Source: Chryseobacterium carnipullorum (lineage in GTDB: Bacteria; Bacteroidota; Bacteroidia; Flavobacteriales; Weeksellaceae). From it: a stretch of DNA of 64,000 nt. The translations under genes were made by a program, and so were the position numbers. Location of the stretch: the NCBI RefSeq assembly GCF_900142785.1, contig NZ_FRCD01000019.1, positions 53,385 to 117,384 on the forward strand. The letters run 5' to 3'. Positions 1-7,745 of this stretch are shown piece after piece (position 1 is the first letter of the stretch; each line of letters starts with the position of its first letter). The notes below the pieces were generated by a model. It saw only the letters and a list, made by a program, of their open reading frames with translations, had not been told where the DNA came from and did not search any database.

Positions 1-114
1 CAGGTCTTGTTTGAAATCGGGATCGGCCGACCAGCGTTCAAAAAATCTCTTCAAACCTGCATAACGATGTAGATTATCGTGATAGCTGTTTCTGTAACTC
101 AGGCTCTTTTGCAT
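1..114 (-). CDS. 5' end of an unidentified gene in the RiPP operon (partial)
   Basis: An open frame starts at the ATG whose complement lies at 112-114 and stays open for 38 codons to the window edge. It begins 11 bp after the SagB stop codon on the same strand, so it is the next gene of the RiPP operon. The visible N-terminus starts MQKSLSYRNS and carries a stretch ERWSADPDFKQDL. That stretch recalls the NPxF/DPxF segment of nitrile-hydratase-like leader helices, but 38 residues are too few to name a family. It could be another modification enzyme or a second precursor-like protein. The reading frame is seen directly; operon membership is inferred from spacing and strand. Confidence 0.55.
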   Translation of the reverse strand, partial: MQKSLSYRNSYHDNLHRYAGLKRFFERWSADPDFKQDL

Positions 115-125
115 GTTTTTCTAAT

Positions 126-1559
126 TTATAGATGGTTTCCTAAAATAAATTCTCCAACAGAACTCTCCTGCAGGACCGTTTTTTTCGTAAGCCTGCAGAA
201 CGTCTCAATATTACCGTTGCCTATCGCGCAGGCGCCCAGACCGAGGTCGGTAGCGACGAGGTACAGGGTCTGGAAAACCACGCCGACATTTTTCAGAATA
301 GCGGCGTAAGCCATATTTTCATATTTCCAGAACATACGTTCGAAATCGGCGGCGAAGGTAATAACGGCGGGAGGTAGCTGCTCACTGCCGGTACAGGCCC
401 TGGCATACCACATCATGGTATCGGTATCCTTGTTTTTATGCTGCAACAGGCATAACTTATGCTCAAACGCATTGTATTGATAAAATCCGGGTTCGAGCCC
501 TTCACATTCGTAAATGGTTAAGTAAAATATAAGCTCGTACATACTGCCTCCCGAAGGATAAGGCGCGCTTAATGTTTCTATTTCCGCGGTATCACCTGCC
601 GCGTTGGCTACCGGGTACGGGTGACTACCCTTGATGCGCAAGCAGCGGTATAACAGTATGCTCAGCAACCGGAGATCGAGACCGTTATAGGCCCGGGTAG
701 AATGTCTTTGCCCCATACAGTGATCCAGTGACTGCGATAGGTGCATTTCTTCCGGACCCGGTACGGAAAGGTAAACTTCCGCCAATGTCCCTGCTTCTCC
801 CCTGCTTGCCTTCTTGGGAAGAATACGGTTTATAAATCTATAAGTCGCTCCCAGATTGTAATTATGTCTTCCGTACCGGGTGCGGGTATGAAACAGCAGG
901 TCGTGAAAATTCCATAATTCCTCTGGGGAAGGCGTGTTAACAACAGGCTCAAATTCCAGGAAGTCACCGGTATGCAGCAGGGTCATAAAAGCTTCAAGGG
1001 TAGATGCACTGATGTGCTTCTCCCGGCTTAATGCCCCCGTTGTGGTAAAAGTGGATAGTAGCGAAGTAAGCCCCAGGATACGCTGATCATAGATGAGGAT
1101 CCTGGCCTGGCCAAGCGCTGATTCCAATAGAAAATGCGATTCTTCACGGCGGATAAGGGCAAACTTTGAAAGTCGGAATCGTTGGGTGATTTGATCCCTG
1201 CAAAAAACAGTGGTGCCAGTCATCTGTTCGTAACTGCAAAAAACGGTATGGTCCTCCATCAATGTGTAAGCCAGATAACCTGCTTTTTCAAGTCTGCCGA
1301 GGTACAGGTTTAAGTGGTTTAACCCGTCATAACCCTCTTGTTCAAAAGCAATGCTGCCCAGTTCTGTTTTTGTATATTTATTATTTTCCAGGAGCTTTAA
1401 CGCAGTAAGTGTAGAAGGACGTAGATTTTCGATCATGAAAAAATTTCCCTGGTTACCAAATAGCAGACCATCTTGTCCTTTTACCTCGACCCGGGTGTAC
1501 TGTTTCAGTGAGAGCTTAAGCTCCGTTAACTTCTTTGCTGTGATATTTTCCATGGTCAT
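126..1559 (-). CDS. SagB-type dehydrogenase (azoline oxidase of a TOMM cluster)
   Basis: A 477-aa flavoprotein of the nitroreductase fold. In TOMM pathways such enzymes use FMN to oxidise thiazolines/oxazolines to thiazoles/oxazoles. The C-terminal half (about 275-477) carries the SagB-type signatures: RHSTRAYNG near the start, then YPSGGSMYEL, then LGLGACAIGNGN near the end. The N-terminal 250 residues look like the leader-recognition or winged-helix region commonly fused to this family. It lies 15 bp downstream of the fused E1/YcaO cyclodehydratase on the same strand and just before another gene at the window edge, so it is probably co-transcribed. GC content is clearly higher than in the genes from 5 kb onward. 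The family call is firm; substrate identity follows from context. Confidence 0.88.
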   Translation of the reverse strand: MTMENITAKKLTELKLSLKQYTRVEVKGQDGLLFGNQGNFFMIENLRPSTLTALKLLENNKYTKTELGSIAFEQEGYDGLNHLNLYLGRLEKAGYLAYTLMEDHTVFCSYEQMTGTTVFCRDQITQRFRLSKFALIRREESHFLLESALGQARILIYDQRILGLTSLLSTFTTTGALSREKHISASTLEAFMTLLHTGDFLEFEPVVNTPSPEELWNFHDLLFHTRTRYGRHNYNLGATYRFINRILPKKASRGEAGTLAEVYLSVPGPEEMHLSQSLDHCMGQRHSTRAYNGLDLRLLSILLYRCLRIKGSHPYPVANAAGDTAEIETLSAPYPSGGSMYELIFYLTIYECEGLEPGFYQYNAFEHKLCLLQHKNKDTDTMMWYARACTGSEQLPPAVITFAADFERMFWKYENMAYAAILKNVGVVFQTLYLVATDLGLGACAIGNGNIETFCRLTKKTVLQESSVGEFILGNHL

Positions 1560-1574
1560 CTGGATAACGGTTGA

Positions 1575-3815
1575 TTAAATAAAGATGGAAATCGGGTTTA
1601 GTTCCGATTCTTTTAAAGGGGCCGGAAGCCAGCCCATTTTTACAGGCACATCATATATACGGCCATCGGCATACCTTGCCCAGAAGTGACGTAAACCCGG
1701 CACAACAACCTTTACCACATGCAAGCCGATGTCTGGCCTGGTTTGATCAAGGATGTGCATATCAAGTCCCATCTTTTTTACAACCTCAACACAATAGTCA
1801 AGGTCATTTTTTATATCTGTAAACCGGGGAACATTAAAGCTATCCGCAGTGCTTTTCGGACGTCGTGTATCGGGTACCAGGTAAGGCTGATTTTCCAGGT
1901 TTGCCGTTTGCCACCAATGTACGGTTTCCGGGTCGTCATACCGGTATTGGCCCGGCGGGAGGCTTTCGTCCATAGAAGGCATCATTTGGTTCAGCTCGGT
2001 CAGCGCCCGTCGTAATGCTATGCTTGGGTCGAGGTGCGCGGCAGGGGCAAATACAATATCCTGGTAAGTGGTACGGTCGTTGCGGGCAGAGATGGCAATA
2101 AATGCAGGAATACCGCTGTCGCCGGTGAGATCCAACACCCACATATCCCGGTTCCTGCTTTTGTGATAGGCTTTAAGTTTGAGTGCATAGTCATCGTTAA
2201 AACTTTCCAGGTCAAGTTCCGGCATCTTCAGCCTGTTATACCACCATATCGCTACACTGTCCCTTTCTATAAGTTCCATGAAGCCCTGTAGTACTGCTTC
2301 TTCGAGTGTATTACCAGCAGCACATCCGTTGGAATCCGGTGCGCAGAAGAAATGTTCCCCGCCGTTATCCGGATGGCTGTAATAGCAATAAGCGGTAGGC
2401 AGATAGACGACTTCATTTCTTGTAACGGACCATAGCGGGCTCCATTCGATAACTGCATTTTCTTCGAGAGGAAGGGGCACTATGTTAAAGAAGCTTTCGC
2501 GGGCATTCCACAGATTCATGTCTTCTACTTGCTTTTTGCTGAAAAGCATACAGTCATTAGGATGGATGGCCTTATCGCCAAGAGCTTTAAAACTGGTTAG
2601 TTGGCGTGGCTCGTCTCCCCTGTAAACACCTGAGTAACGTTCAATGGCTTCGCCGATTGCACTGACTTTGGCTTGAATTTCTGTAACGCCTTTGCCGCAA
2701 CTGTTGCTTCGCAGGTTCTTTCGTAACGATTGCAGATTATTGGTTTTTATCGCCATATTCTGACCAGAAATAAATACATGTTGCAGTACATCATCTCCGT
2801 TTGTAATACGTTCCAGTTTATTGACAATGCCCGTTATCGGGCTGATGAGGTGTTTAAAACGGTTGTAGGTTTCTTCAGCGGTAACGGACCGGTGACCACC
2901 GTCGATAAAGCTTTTCGGGCTGGATTGAAATTGAATATTTCCGGGTATCCTGTCTGTATCTGGTGTGCCGCATACCCTACATTGTGGTCTCCTCACCACT
3001 ACGTGTTTATGGGTTTCCAGTGTTCCGTAATGGATCGTCAGCATTTTATTTTCCAATTGCTCGTTATGCCCCAGCACGATAAATTTCAAAAGTTCAGTCA
3101 ATGCCGTGCTGAGGCTTGTATCGATCGTTGAAGGTAAACTGCTGGCTGCAACGAGAGGGGTACTAATTTTACCGGTTTCTTTCAGGTAGACTTCAACATC
3201 GCGGTTGGCTATAAGGCGTTGTATCAAACAATCGAAACATGCGGTCTTGCCGGGTCTGAATATGGGGCCAAGCCAGATTTCTATCCCATTAGGTTTACAC
3301 ATCAGGAAAGGAATGTTTTGATACCATAAATCCCTGGCCTTTTCAAGAACGCCATCCTGAAGGTAGTCATCCGTTAAGATTACGGCAAGGTTTTCCGCTT
3401 CCCCGACAACAGGAAGCCCTCCAGCATCCATCTGCCGGATAAAATTGCTACTTTCGGCGGTACCATAAGTATAGACACGGACGCGAGCCTGTTCCTTATT
3501 CCTTTGTACCACAGCTTCTTCCACACCGAGAGAACTCCAAAATGCAGATTCGGAAACGCTTAATTTATTCTTGGTTTCAAAAATATATTTTTTCTCTTTC
3601 AACAGGGACAGTACATACAAAATCTGCGGTGCATCAACCACACCATCGAGATGCTGAATAATGTCGTCCACAGTTTTGACACCGTCCAGGTACTTCGCTA
3701 CGTGGATAAGCGACTTGCCGGTCAGTAATTGCTGGCCAAATTCCGAACTGAGAATAAGCTTGTCGTCTTCTACAACTATCGGGTGTATATGATCTTTAAA
3801 TTTCGGGATACGCAT
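1575..3815 (-). CDS. Fused E1-like (ThiF/ocin) and YcaO cyclodehydratase
   Basis: A 746-aa protein joining the two halves of a TOMM heterocyclase. Residues about 1-290 are the E1-like partner that binds the precursor leader. They retain zinc-type cysteines in ACFDCL and CRVCG. Residues about 330-746 are the ATP-dependent YcaO domain. It has a nucleotide-binding segment with SCGKGVTEIQAKVSAIGEAI followed by ERYSG, and SNGCAAGNTLEEAVLQGFME followed by LIERD. Together they would phosphorylate amide backbones and cyclise Cys/Ser/Thr of the precursor at 4036-4389. Canonical YcaO proteins of this class often end in a PxPxP-like motif. Here the end reads LNPISIFI, so the motif is not recognisable. 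The gene lies about 220 bp downstream of the precursor with a GC-rich hairpin between them. Confidence 0.92.
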   Translation of the reverse strand: MRIPKFKDHIHPIVVEDDKLILSSEFGQQLLTGKSLIHVAKYLDGVKTVDDIIQHLDGVVDAPQILYVLSLLKEKKYIFETKNKLSVSESAFWSSLGVEEAVVQRNKEQARVRVYTYGTAESSNFIRQMDAGGLPVVGEAENLAVILTDDYLQDGVLEKARDLWYQNIPFLMCKPNGIEIWLGPIFRPGKTACFDCLIQRLIANRDVEVYLKETGKISTPLVAASSLPSTIDTSLSTALTELLKFIVLGHNEQLENKMLTIHYGTLETHKHVVVRRPQCRVCGTPDTDRIPGNIQFQSSPKSFIDGGHRSVTAEETYNRFKHLISPITGIVNKLERITNGDDVLQHVFISGQNMAIKTNNLQSLRKNLRSNSCGKGVTEIQAKVSAIGEAIERYSGVYRGDEPRQLTSFKALGDKAIHPNDCMLFSKKQVEDMNLWNARESFFNIVPLPLEENAVIEWSPLWSVTRNEVVYLPTAYCYYSHPDNGGEHFFCAPDSNGCAAGNTLEEAVLQGFMELIERDSVAIWWYNRLKMPELDLESFNDDYALKLKAYHKSRNRDMWVLDLTGDSGIPAFIAISARNDRTTYQDIVFAPAAHLDPSIALRRALTELNQMMPSMDESLPPGQYRYDDPETVHWWQTANLENQPYLVPDTRRPKSTADSFNVPRFTDIKNDLDYCVEVVKKMGLDMHILDQTRPDIGLHVVKVVVPGLRHFWARYADGRIYDVPVKMGWLPAPLKESELNPISIFI

Positions 3816-3928
3816 GTTGATCTCTTTTATAAGGATAAACGATTTTTCGGAAAATGAACGGGGAAAACCAAAATAGCATTGGGCCTATCAGAAACCCTGT
3901 CCATTCGCTAGGGATGAATCCGCTATAA

Positions 3929-3953
3929 CGGGAACCGAATAACCCGGTTCCCG
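3929..3953 (-). promoter_or_regulatory. GC-rich hairpin between precursor and cyclodehydratase genes
   Basis: A perfect 9-bp inverted repeat (CGGGAACCG / CGGTTCCCG) with a 7-nt loop, extended by flanking TATA-rich bases. It sits in the 220-bp gap after the precursor stop and before the cyclodehydratase start. No T-run follows on the minus strand, so it is not a canonical terminator. An attenuating or RNA-stabilising role, giving more precursor than enzyme, is inferred. Confidence 0.5.
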
Positions 3954-4035
3954 CTATACCGGACCTTTTGGAATAAGCTTATCTAAACCGGCTCATTGTG
4001 ATTTTTGAACGGAATGATATTTATTCCAAAATGTA

Positions 4036-4389
4036 TTAGCTGCAAGAATTTGTAGATGCGCTTGATACGCAACTTACACAAGATGGTACAGTAACACAGG
4101 TACTTGATGTGCTTTGGCAGCTTGCAGCCGCCGCCGTTGCAAGCGATTCATCTTTAATTTCTTCGTTAACCTGTGGTAAAAGCAGATAAACATCTGTACT
4201 GGTGCTGTTAGGGATTTCCGAGTTGGCCGGAGCTCCTACAATAACGTGGATATTCATCCCCTCCGGGATTTGCATACCTGCGTCAGAAAGCACTTTGTTC
4301 GGGTTGTTTACATACTCATGTGCAAAATCAGGGTTTGCCTGTGCTTTTGCTGTCACTTCGCTGATGACTCTTACGGCTTGGTTTTCCAT
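4036..4389 (-). CDS. NHLP-type TOMM precursor peptide
   Basis: A 117-aa precursor. Residues 1 to about 80 match a nitrile-hydratase-alpha-like leader (NHLP): a helical start, then ANPDFAHEYVNNPNKVLSDA, then the IPEGMNIHVI strand typical of that fold. An Ala-rich stretch (84-89, ATAAAA) resembles a protease cleavage region. It is followed by a 28-residue core (90-117) with 5 Cys (91, 98, 104, 107, 116), 11 Ser and 4 Thr, so 20 of 28 residues could be heterocyclised. The cyclodehydratase and dehydrogenase genes lie directly downstream on the same strand. Final structure, cleavage site and export are not visible here. The core is not one I recognise from a characterised product. Confidence 0.88.
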   Translation of the reverse strand: MENQAVRVISEVTAKAQANPDFAHEYVNNPNKVLSDAGMQIPEGMNIHVIVGAPANSEIPNSTSTDVYLLLPQVNEEIKDESLATAAAASCQSTSSTCVTVPSCVSCVSSASTNSCS

Positions 4390-5522
4390 TGTTTTAATTT
4401 TTTAGTTAATAAATTTTGTGATTGTGAAATTCCACGTATTAAAGGTACTTCGAATAGGGAGACAGCGATTATGTAGAAATACTGGTTTTATGCAATGGGT
4501 ATTTATACTGTAAATATCACTTATTTAGGATTTATTGTATTTATGCAAATGACTTTTCCTTACCAAATGATTAATCAGGAACTTCTATAAATCCGGAAAA
4601 GGGTAAAAGGAAGCGTTCATTATTCGCAGCTTTTCAGCAGTGATGCGAAGGTAAAATTGCCTGTTTTTCAGATCAATTAAAATTATTAAATTTAGTTTGC
4701 TAAAACTTCTAAAAAAGAGCAACTTTTCAGAAGATCAGATTAGTAATATTCTGAAAGAATATCAATCTGGAAAGCTACAAAAGACATCTGTCGAGAACAT
4801 GGGATTCCTTCCACTGCCTTCTATCAATGGAAAATATATTATTGTTGAAAAGAATTTGGATTCTGGTTCGGAAAAAATATCTGTTACCAGGTTCTTCATC
4901 AAAAAAACAAGACACCTAAATAGCAATATGCTTAAATAGGAGAAAATTTACTAAACAGAGGGATTAAAATTCGAAACACCAAAATTTTTTTGATTAAAAA
5001 TCAAGAGGGATCGTCATTCTTTCTCATGACTTAAATACAACCTGCATCTTCAGGTGAGCAGCGAAGAAGATATGCTTAGAAGATGTATAAGAAACTAAAG
5101 ATGAGGAGCCGTTTTTATCATTGGAAAAGAAAATCTACCCAGAACAAGAGCCAATCTATTTTTAGAAATCACCTTTATTTATCATTGGTATCGTGGCAAA
5201 TATGCAAGTCCCCGAACAGCCAGGTGATCAGGAAAAAAGTGGGTGAAGGTCTCGCATCTTTTTTGCTGTAAGACTGACCGGAGAATTGTTGATGTATTAA
5301 TCTGAAGAATTCACATAGTTTCTGCTACAGCACTATTTTATCCCCGGAACTGCTTCTTATACTCCGAAACCATTATTGGAGAAAGGCTCCGGCTTAAAGT
5401 ATGTTCTACAACTTTATTATATTTGTCTCTGTACAGAAAAATTGCAGTATCTGGGTTCTGATTAACCGGCAAGTTAAAAAAAAGCTGCAATAAAGATTAC
5501 AGATGTAGCTGAATATTAACTT
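4390..5522. other. 1.1-kb gene-poor stretch with a decayed IS3 orfA
   Basis: This AT-rich stretch separates the RiPP locus from the secreted-protein genes. The only recognisable content is the IS3 orfA remnant at 4697-4860. A 62-codon frame at 5083-5271 has no family resemblance and no convincing start, and I treat it as chance. No tRNA or attachment site was seen. Confidence 0.6.
4697..4860 (+). pseudogene. Frameshifted remnant of an IS3-family orfA transposase
   Basis: The first frame reads KKSNFSEDQISNILKEYQSG, the classic start of an IS3 OrfA helix-turn-helix. Near 4775 the reading continues in another frame as KDICREHGIPSTAFYQWK, the second half of the same domain. A frameshift and an early stop therefore destroyed the gene, and no orfB follows. 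It shows that an insertion sequence once sat beside the GC-rich RiPP locus, which agrees with mobility of the neighbourhood. The two frames are directly readable; the family name rests on well-known OrfA motifs. Confidence 0.78.
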
Positions 5523-6317
5523 CTATCTTGTTCTAAAGCTTTTTATGATATTAAATGATTCATTTCTCCCGGTTCCGGTACTTGAGTCAACCTCTCTGTA
5601 AACAAGATTTCCTCCGGTAACTTCAAAAATAAGATCATCACCTGTCTGAACATCAAAAGTGAGTATATTGGTCCCTGATCCTGTAATGTTTAATGAATTA
5701 GAGTTATTGTTCCCAAAGTCATGGCCTTTAGAACTTATTATAAATCCTGATCCTCTAGACCATGTAACCGTTGCATATTTAACTACGCCTACCCCATTTT
5801 GTCCTTGAACAAAACCTGTATAGACGGTAAATCCCAGGATACTACCGGAGTTCACAGAACATAATATCTTATTGGTTGCTCCGCTATTTGTATAGCTTCC
5901 GTCGAAAGTTATGGCATTGGAACTGGCCGTTTTCAAATCAAACTGCTTGATTACTTGTCCACTTTCATCCGAAATTAAAGGCGAAAATATATTATAATTG
6001 ATGCCTGTATTTTGCTTACCGTTTGTTGTACTTAATGTATTAATCTTTAAAACAGATTTTGTATTAGATCCTGCATTAACAACTAATTCAGCAATTGGCG
6101 AAACCGAATTAATTCCAAAGTTACCATTGTTTAAAAGTGTCACTTCTTCCTTTAAGCCGGAATTAGAAACTCTCAAAGCTTTTGTAGAAGCTGAATTATC
6201 TTTAGAGACAATATCAACTTTTGAGGCAGGCGTATATGTATTGATTCCAAAATTGCCCATCTGTGCATTAATAAAACTTCCGGAAAGAAAGCAGCCAATG
6301 ATAAAGATATCTTTCAT
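5523..6317 (-). CDS. Secreted protein of the GIN(T)-repeat family, copy 1
   Basis: A 264-aa exported protein of unknown function. A signal peptide (MKDIFIIGCFLSGSFINAQ) precedes FGINTYTPASKVDIVS. This Gly-Ile-Asn-x-x-x-Pro start is shared by several secreted proteins in this window and is common in flavobacterial surface proteins. A second FGINSVSPIAELVV unit follows near residue 70. The rest is Gly/Ser/Asn/Thr-rich beta-type sequence without catalytic motifs. It starts 2 bp after the stop of the upstream paralogue and shares its layout (SVLKINTLS, VIKQFDLKT, FDGSYT), so the pair is a tandem duplication. No C-terminal sorting domain was seen. Confidence 0.72.
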   Translation of the reverse strand: MKDIFIIGCFLSGSFINAQMGNFGINTYTPASKVDIVSKDNSASTKALRVSNSGLKEEVTLLNNGNFGINSVSPIAELVVNAGSNTKSVLKINTLSTTNGKQNTGINYNIFSPLISDESGQVIKQFDLKTASSNAITFDGSYTNSGATNKILCSVNSGSILGFTVYTGFVQGQNGVGVVKYATVTWSRGSGFIISSKGHDFGNNNSNSLNITGSGTNILTFDVQTGDDLIFEVTGGNLVYREVDSSTGTGRNESFNIIKSFRTR

Positions 6318-6319
6318 AA

Positions 6320-7123
6320 CTATCTTGATTTAAAGCTGTAATATACATTAAAAGGAACTGAAGTTGCCCCGGAGCCGGTAATGCTATAATTTAAAGTCCC
6401 CATATTGGAACCTGCTCCAACACTTCCGGTTAAATTTACAGAAAAGATTAAGTCTGTACCATTTAAAAAGTCGAATGTCAGATTATTCGTTCCTACTCCC
6501 ATTATTGTCATGGGATTGACTGTTGCAGAAGAATTATCATATCCATAATTACTTACTACAAACCCCGTATTACGAGTCCATGTAATATCAGCATATACTA
6601 CATCACCTGTTCCTAATGTAAATTCAGGAGTTAATATTTGAAACCGGATAACATTTCCTCCGGAAAGGTTAGTAAGGGTAGCAGCAGCTGACGTGGCAGT
6701 ATACGATCCGTCAAATATTGAAGCTGCAGCATTGGTAGTTCTTATATCAAACTGCTTAAATACATTTCCATTATTATCCACAACCAAATTGCTGAACTGG
6801 TTATAACTTACGCCTGAGGATATCGTTTTATCTTTCGTATTGCTGAGATTTTCTAGTTTTAATACAGATTTTGTAAGAGCTCCGGAATTTATATTTAGCT
6901 GCGCAGTATTAGAAGCTGCCAAGGGGCTATTGATACCTACATTACCATCATTCTGTATGGTAAAAATTTCTGTAGAAGTTGAGTTCGAAACTCTCAATGC
7001 CTTTGTTGCATTCGTGCTTCCAGATGATATAATATCCAATGTTGCTGAAGGTGTGACATTATTGATTCCGACGTTTTGGGAAAAGACCATCGATGAAATA
7101 AAGAGAAAAATAATTTTTTGCAT
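6320..7123 (-). CDS. Secreted protein of the GIN(T)-repeat family, copy 2
   Basis: A 267-aa exported protein and tandem paralogue of the downstream gene. The frame is open upstream to 7261. I chose the ATG at 7123 because it begins a clear signal peptide (MQKIIFLFISSMVFSQ) immediately followed by NVGINNVTPSATLDIISS; the upstream extension looks like untranslated leader. A second VGINSPLAASNTAQLN unit follows, then SVLKLENLS, VFKQFDIRT and FDGSYT, all matched in the neighbour. Two bases separate the genes, so they are co-transcribed. Function is unknown; extracellular or outer-membrane location is inferred from the signal peptide. Confidence 0.72.
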   Translation of the reverse strand: MQKIIFLFISSMVFSQNVGINNVTPSATLDIISSGSTNATKALRVSNSTSTEIFTIQNDGNVGINSPLAASNTAQLNINSGALTKSVLKLENLSNTKDKTISSGVSYNQFSNLVVDNNGNVFKQFDIRTTNAAASIFDGSYTATSAAATLTNLSGGNVIRFQILTPEFTLGTGDVVYADITWTRNTGFVVSNYGYDNSSATVNPMTIMGVGTNNLTFDFLNGTDLIFSVNLTGSVGAGSNMGTLNYSITGSGATSVPFNVYYSFKSR

Positions 7124-7745
7124 TATATTATTAATATTATTTAAAGTACCTGTTTTGTGTAATACCCCAACTTGATTTGACCATTTTTGATTTCCGTATC
7201 TATACCAACTTGTGCTGTAATGTAAATTAAAAAAATATCCAGATCCACAAATTCTTTTCAAATGTTATTTTCGTTAAAGATAAGTTAAAAAAATCAACAA
7301 TAAGTGAGTTTTAACTTTATTTTTCACAAACAAATTTACAAAAAAACAGCAATTTTGGATTGCTCTTAAAAGAACTAATCGCTGTAACTCATAAGCAAAT
7401 ATAAACTGGAAAAATTTATTTTACCTCATCAGGTAGAGATAAAAGAGGATTTTCAACAAGATTTGACTCAAACGAACCCAATCTTTGATAAAAGTATTTG
7501 TAGATACGCTCATCTTGGTCATACAAAGTCAAACGGCGACAATTGTCGTAAAGTGGCGCCGTTTTTATAATTACTAAATCCTACATTTAATTTTATACAA
7601 ATTAGTAAATTATTTTTAGTGAAAATCATTTCTCAATTCACCATATTATAGATGTGTTGACCTATCAATGTGGTTACTGATCATCAATTTCAAATCTCAA
7701 AACAGACCGATACGGAAACATAACCAACTTTAAGGCTACAATACA
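7124..7745. other. Gene-poor stretch upstream of the secreted pair
   Basis: Contains the presumed 5' leader and promoter of the secreted pair and a terminator-like hairpin at 7531-7566. A minus-strand open frame of about 45 codons ends at 7416. It includes LTLYDQDERIYKYFYQRLGS, which looks protein-like but has no start or family I recognise. Confidence 0.4.
7531..7566 (+). terminator. Intrinsic terminator-like hairpin with no plus-strand gene before it
   Basis: An 8-bp perfect stem (AAACGGCG / CGCCGTTT) with an 18-nt loop ends in a short T-run on the plus strand. No plus-strand gene precedes it, so it may be left over from a lost gene or act on antisense transcripts. Confidence 0.4.

Noticed and set aside
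5083..5271. 62-codon open frame after the IS3 remnant
   Set aside because: No family resemblance, poor start context, and it lies in decayed sequence. Not orfB of the insertion sequence.
7124..7261. 46-residue N-terminal extension of the secreted protein at 6320
   Set aside because: The ATG at 7123 starts a clean signal peptide; the extension would bury it.
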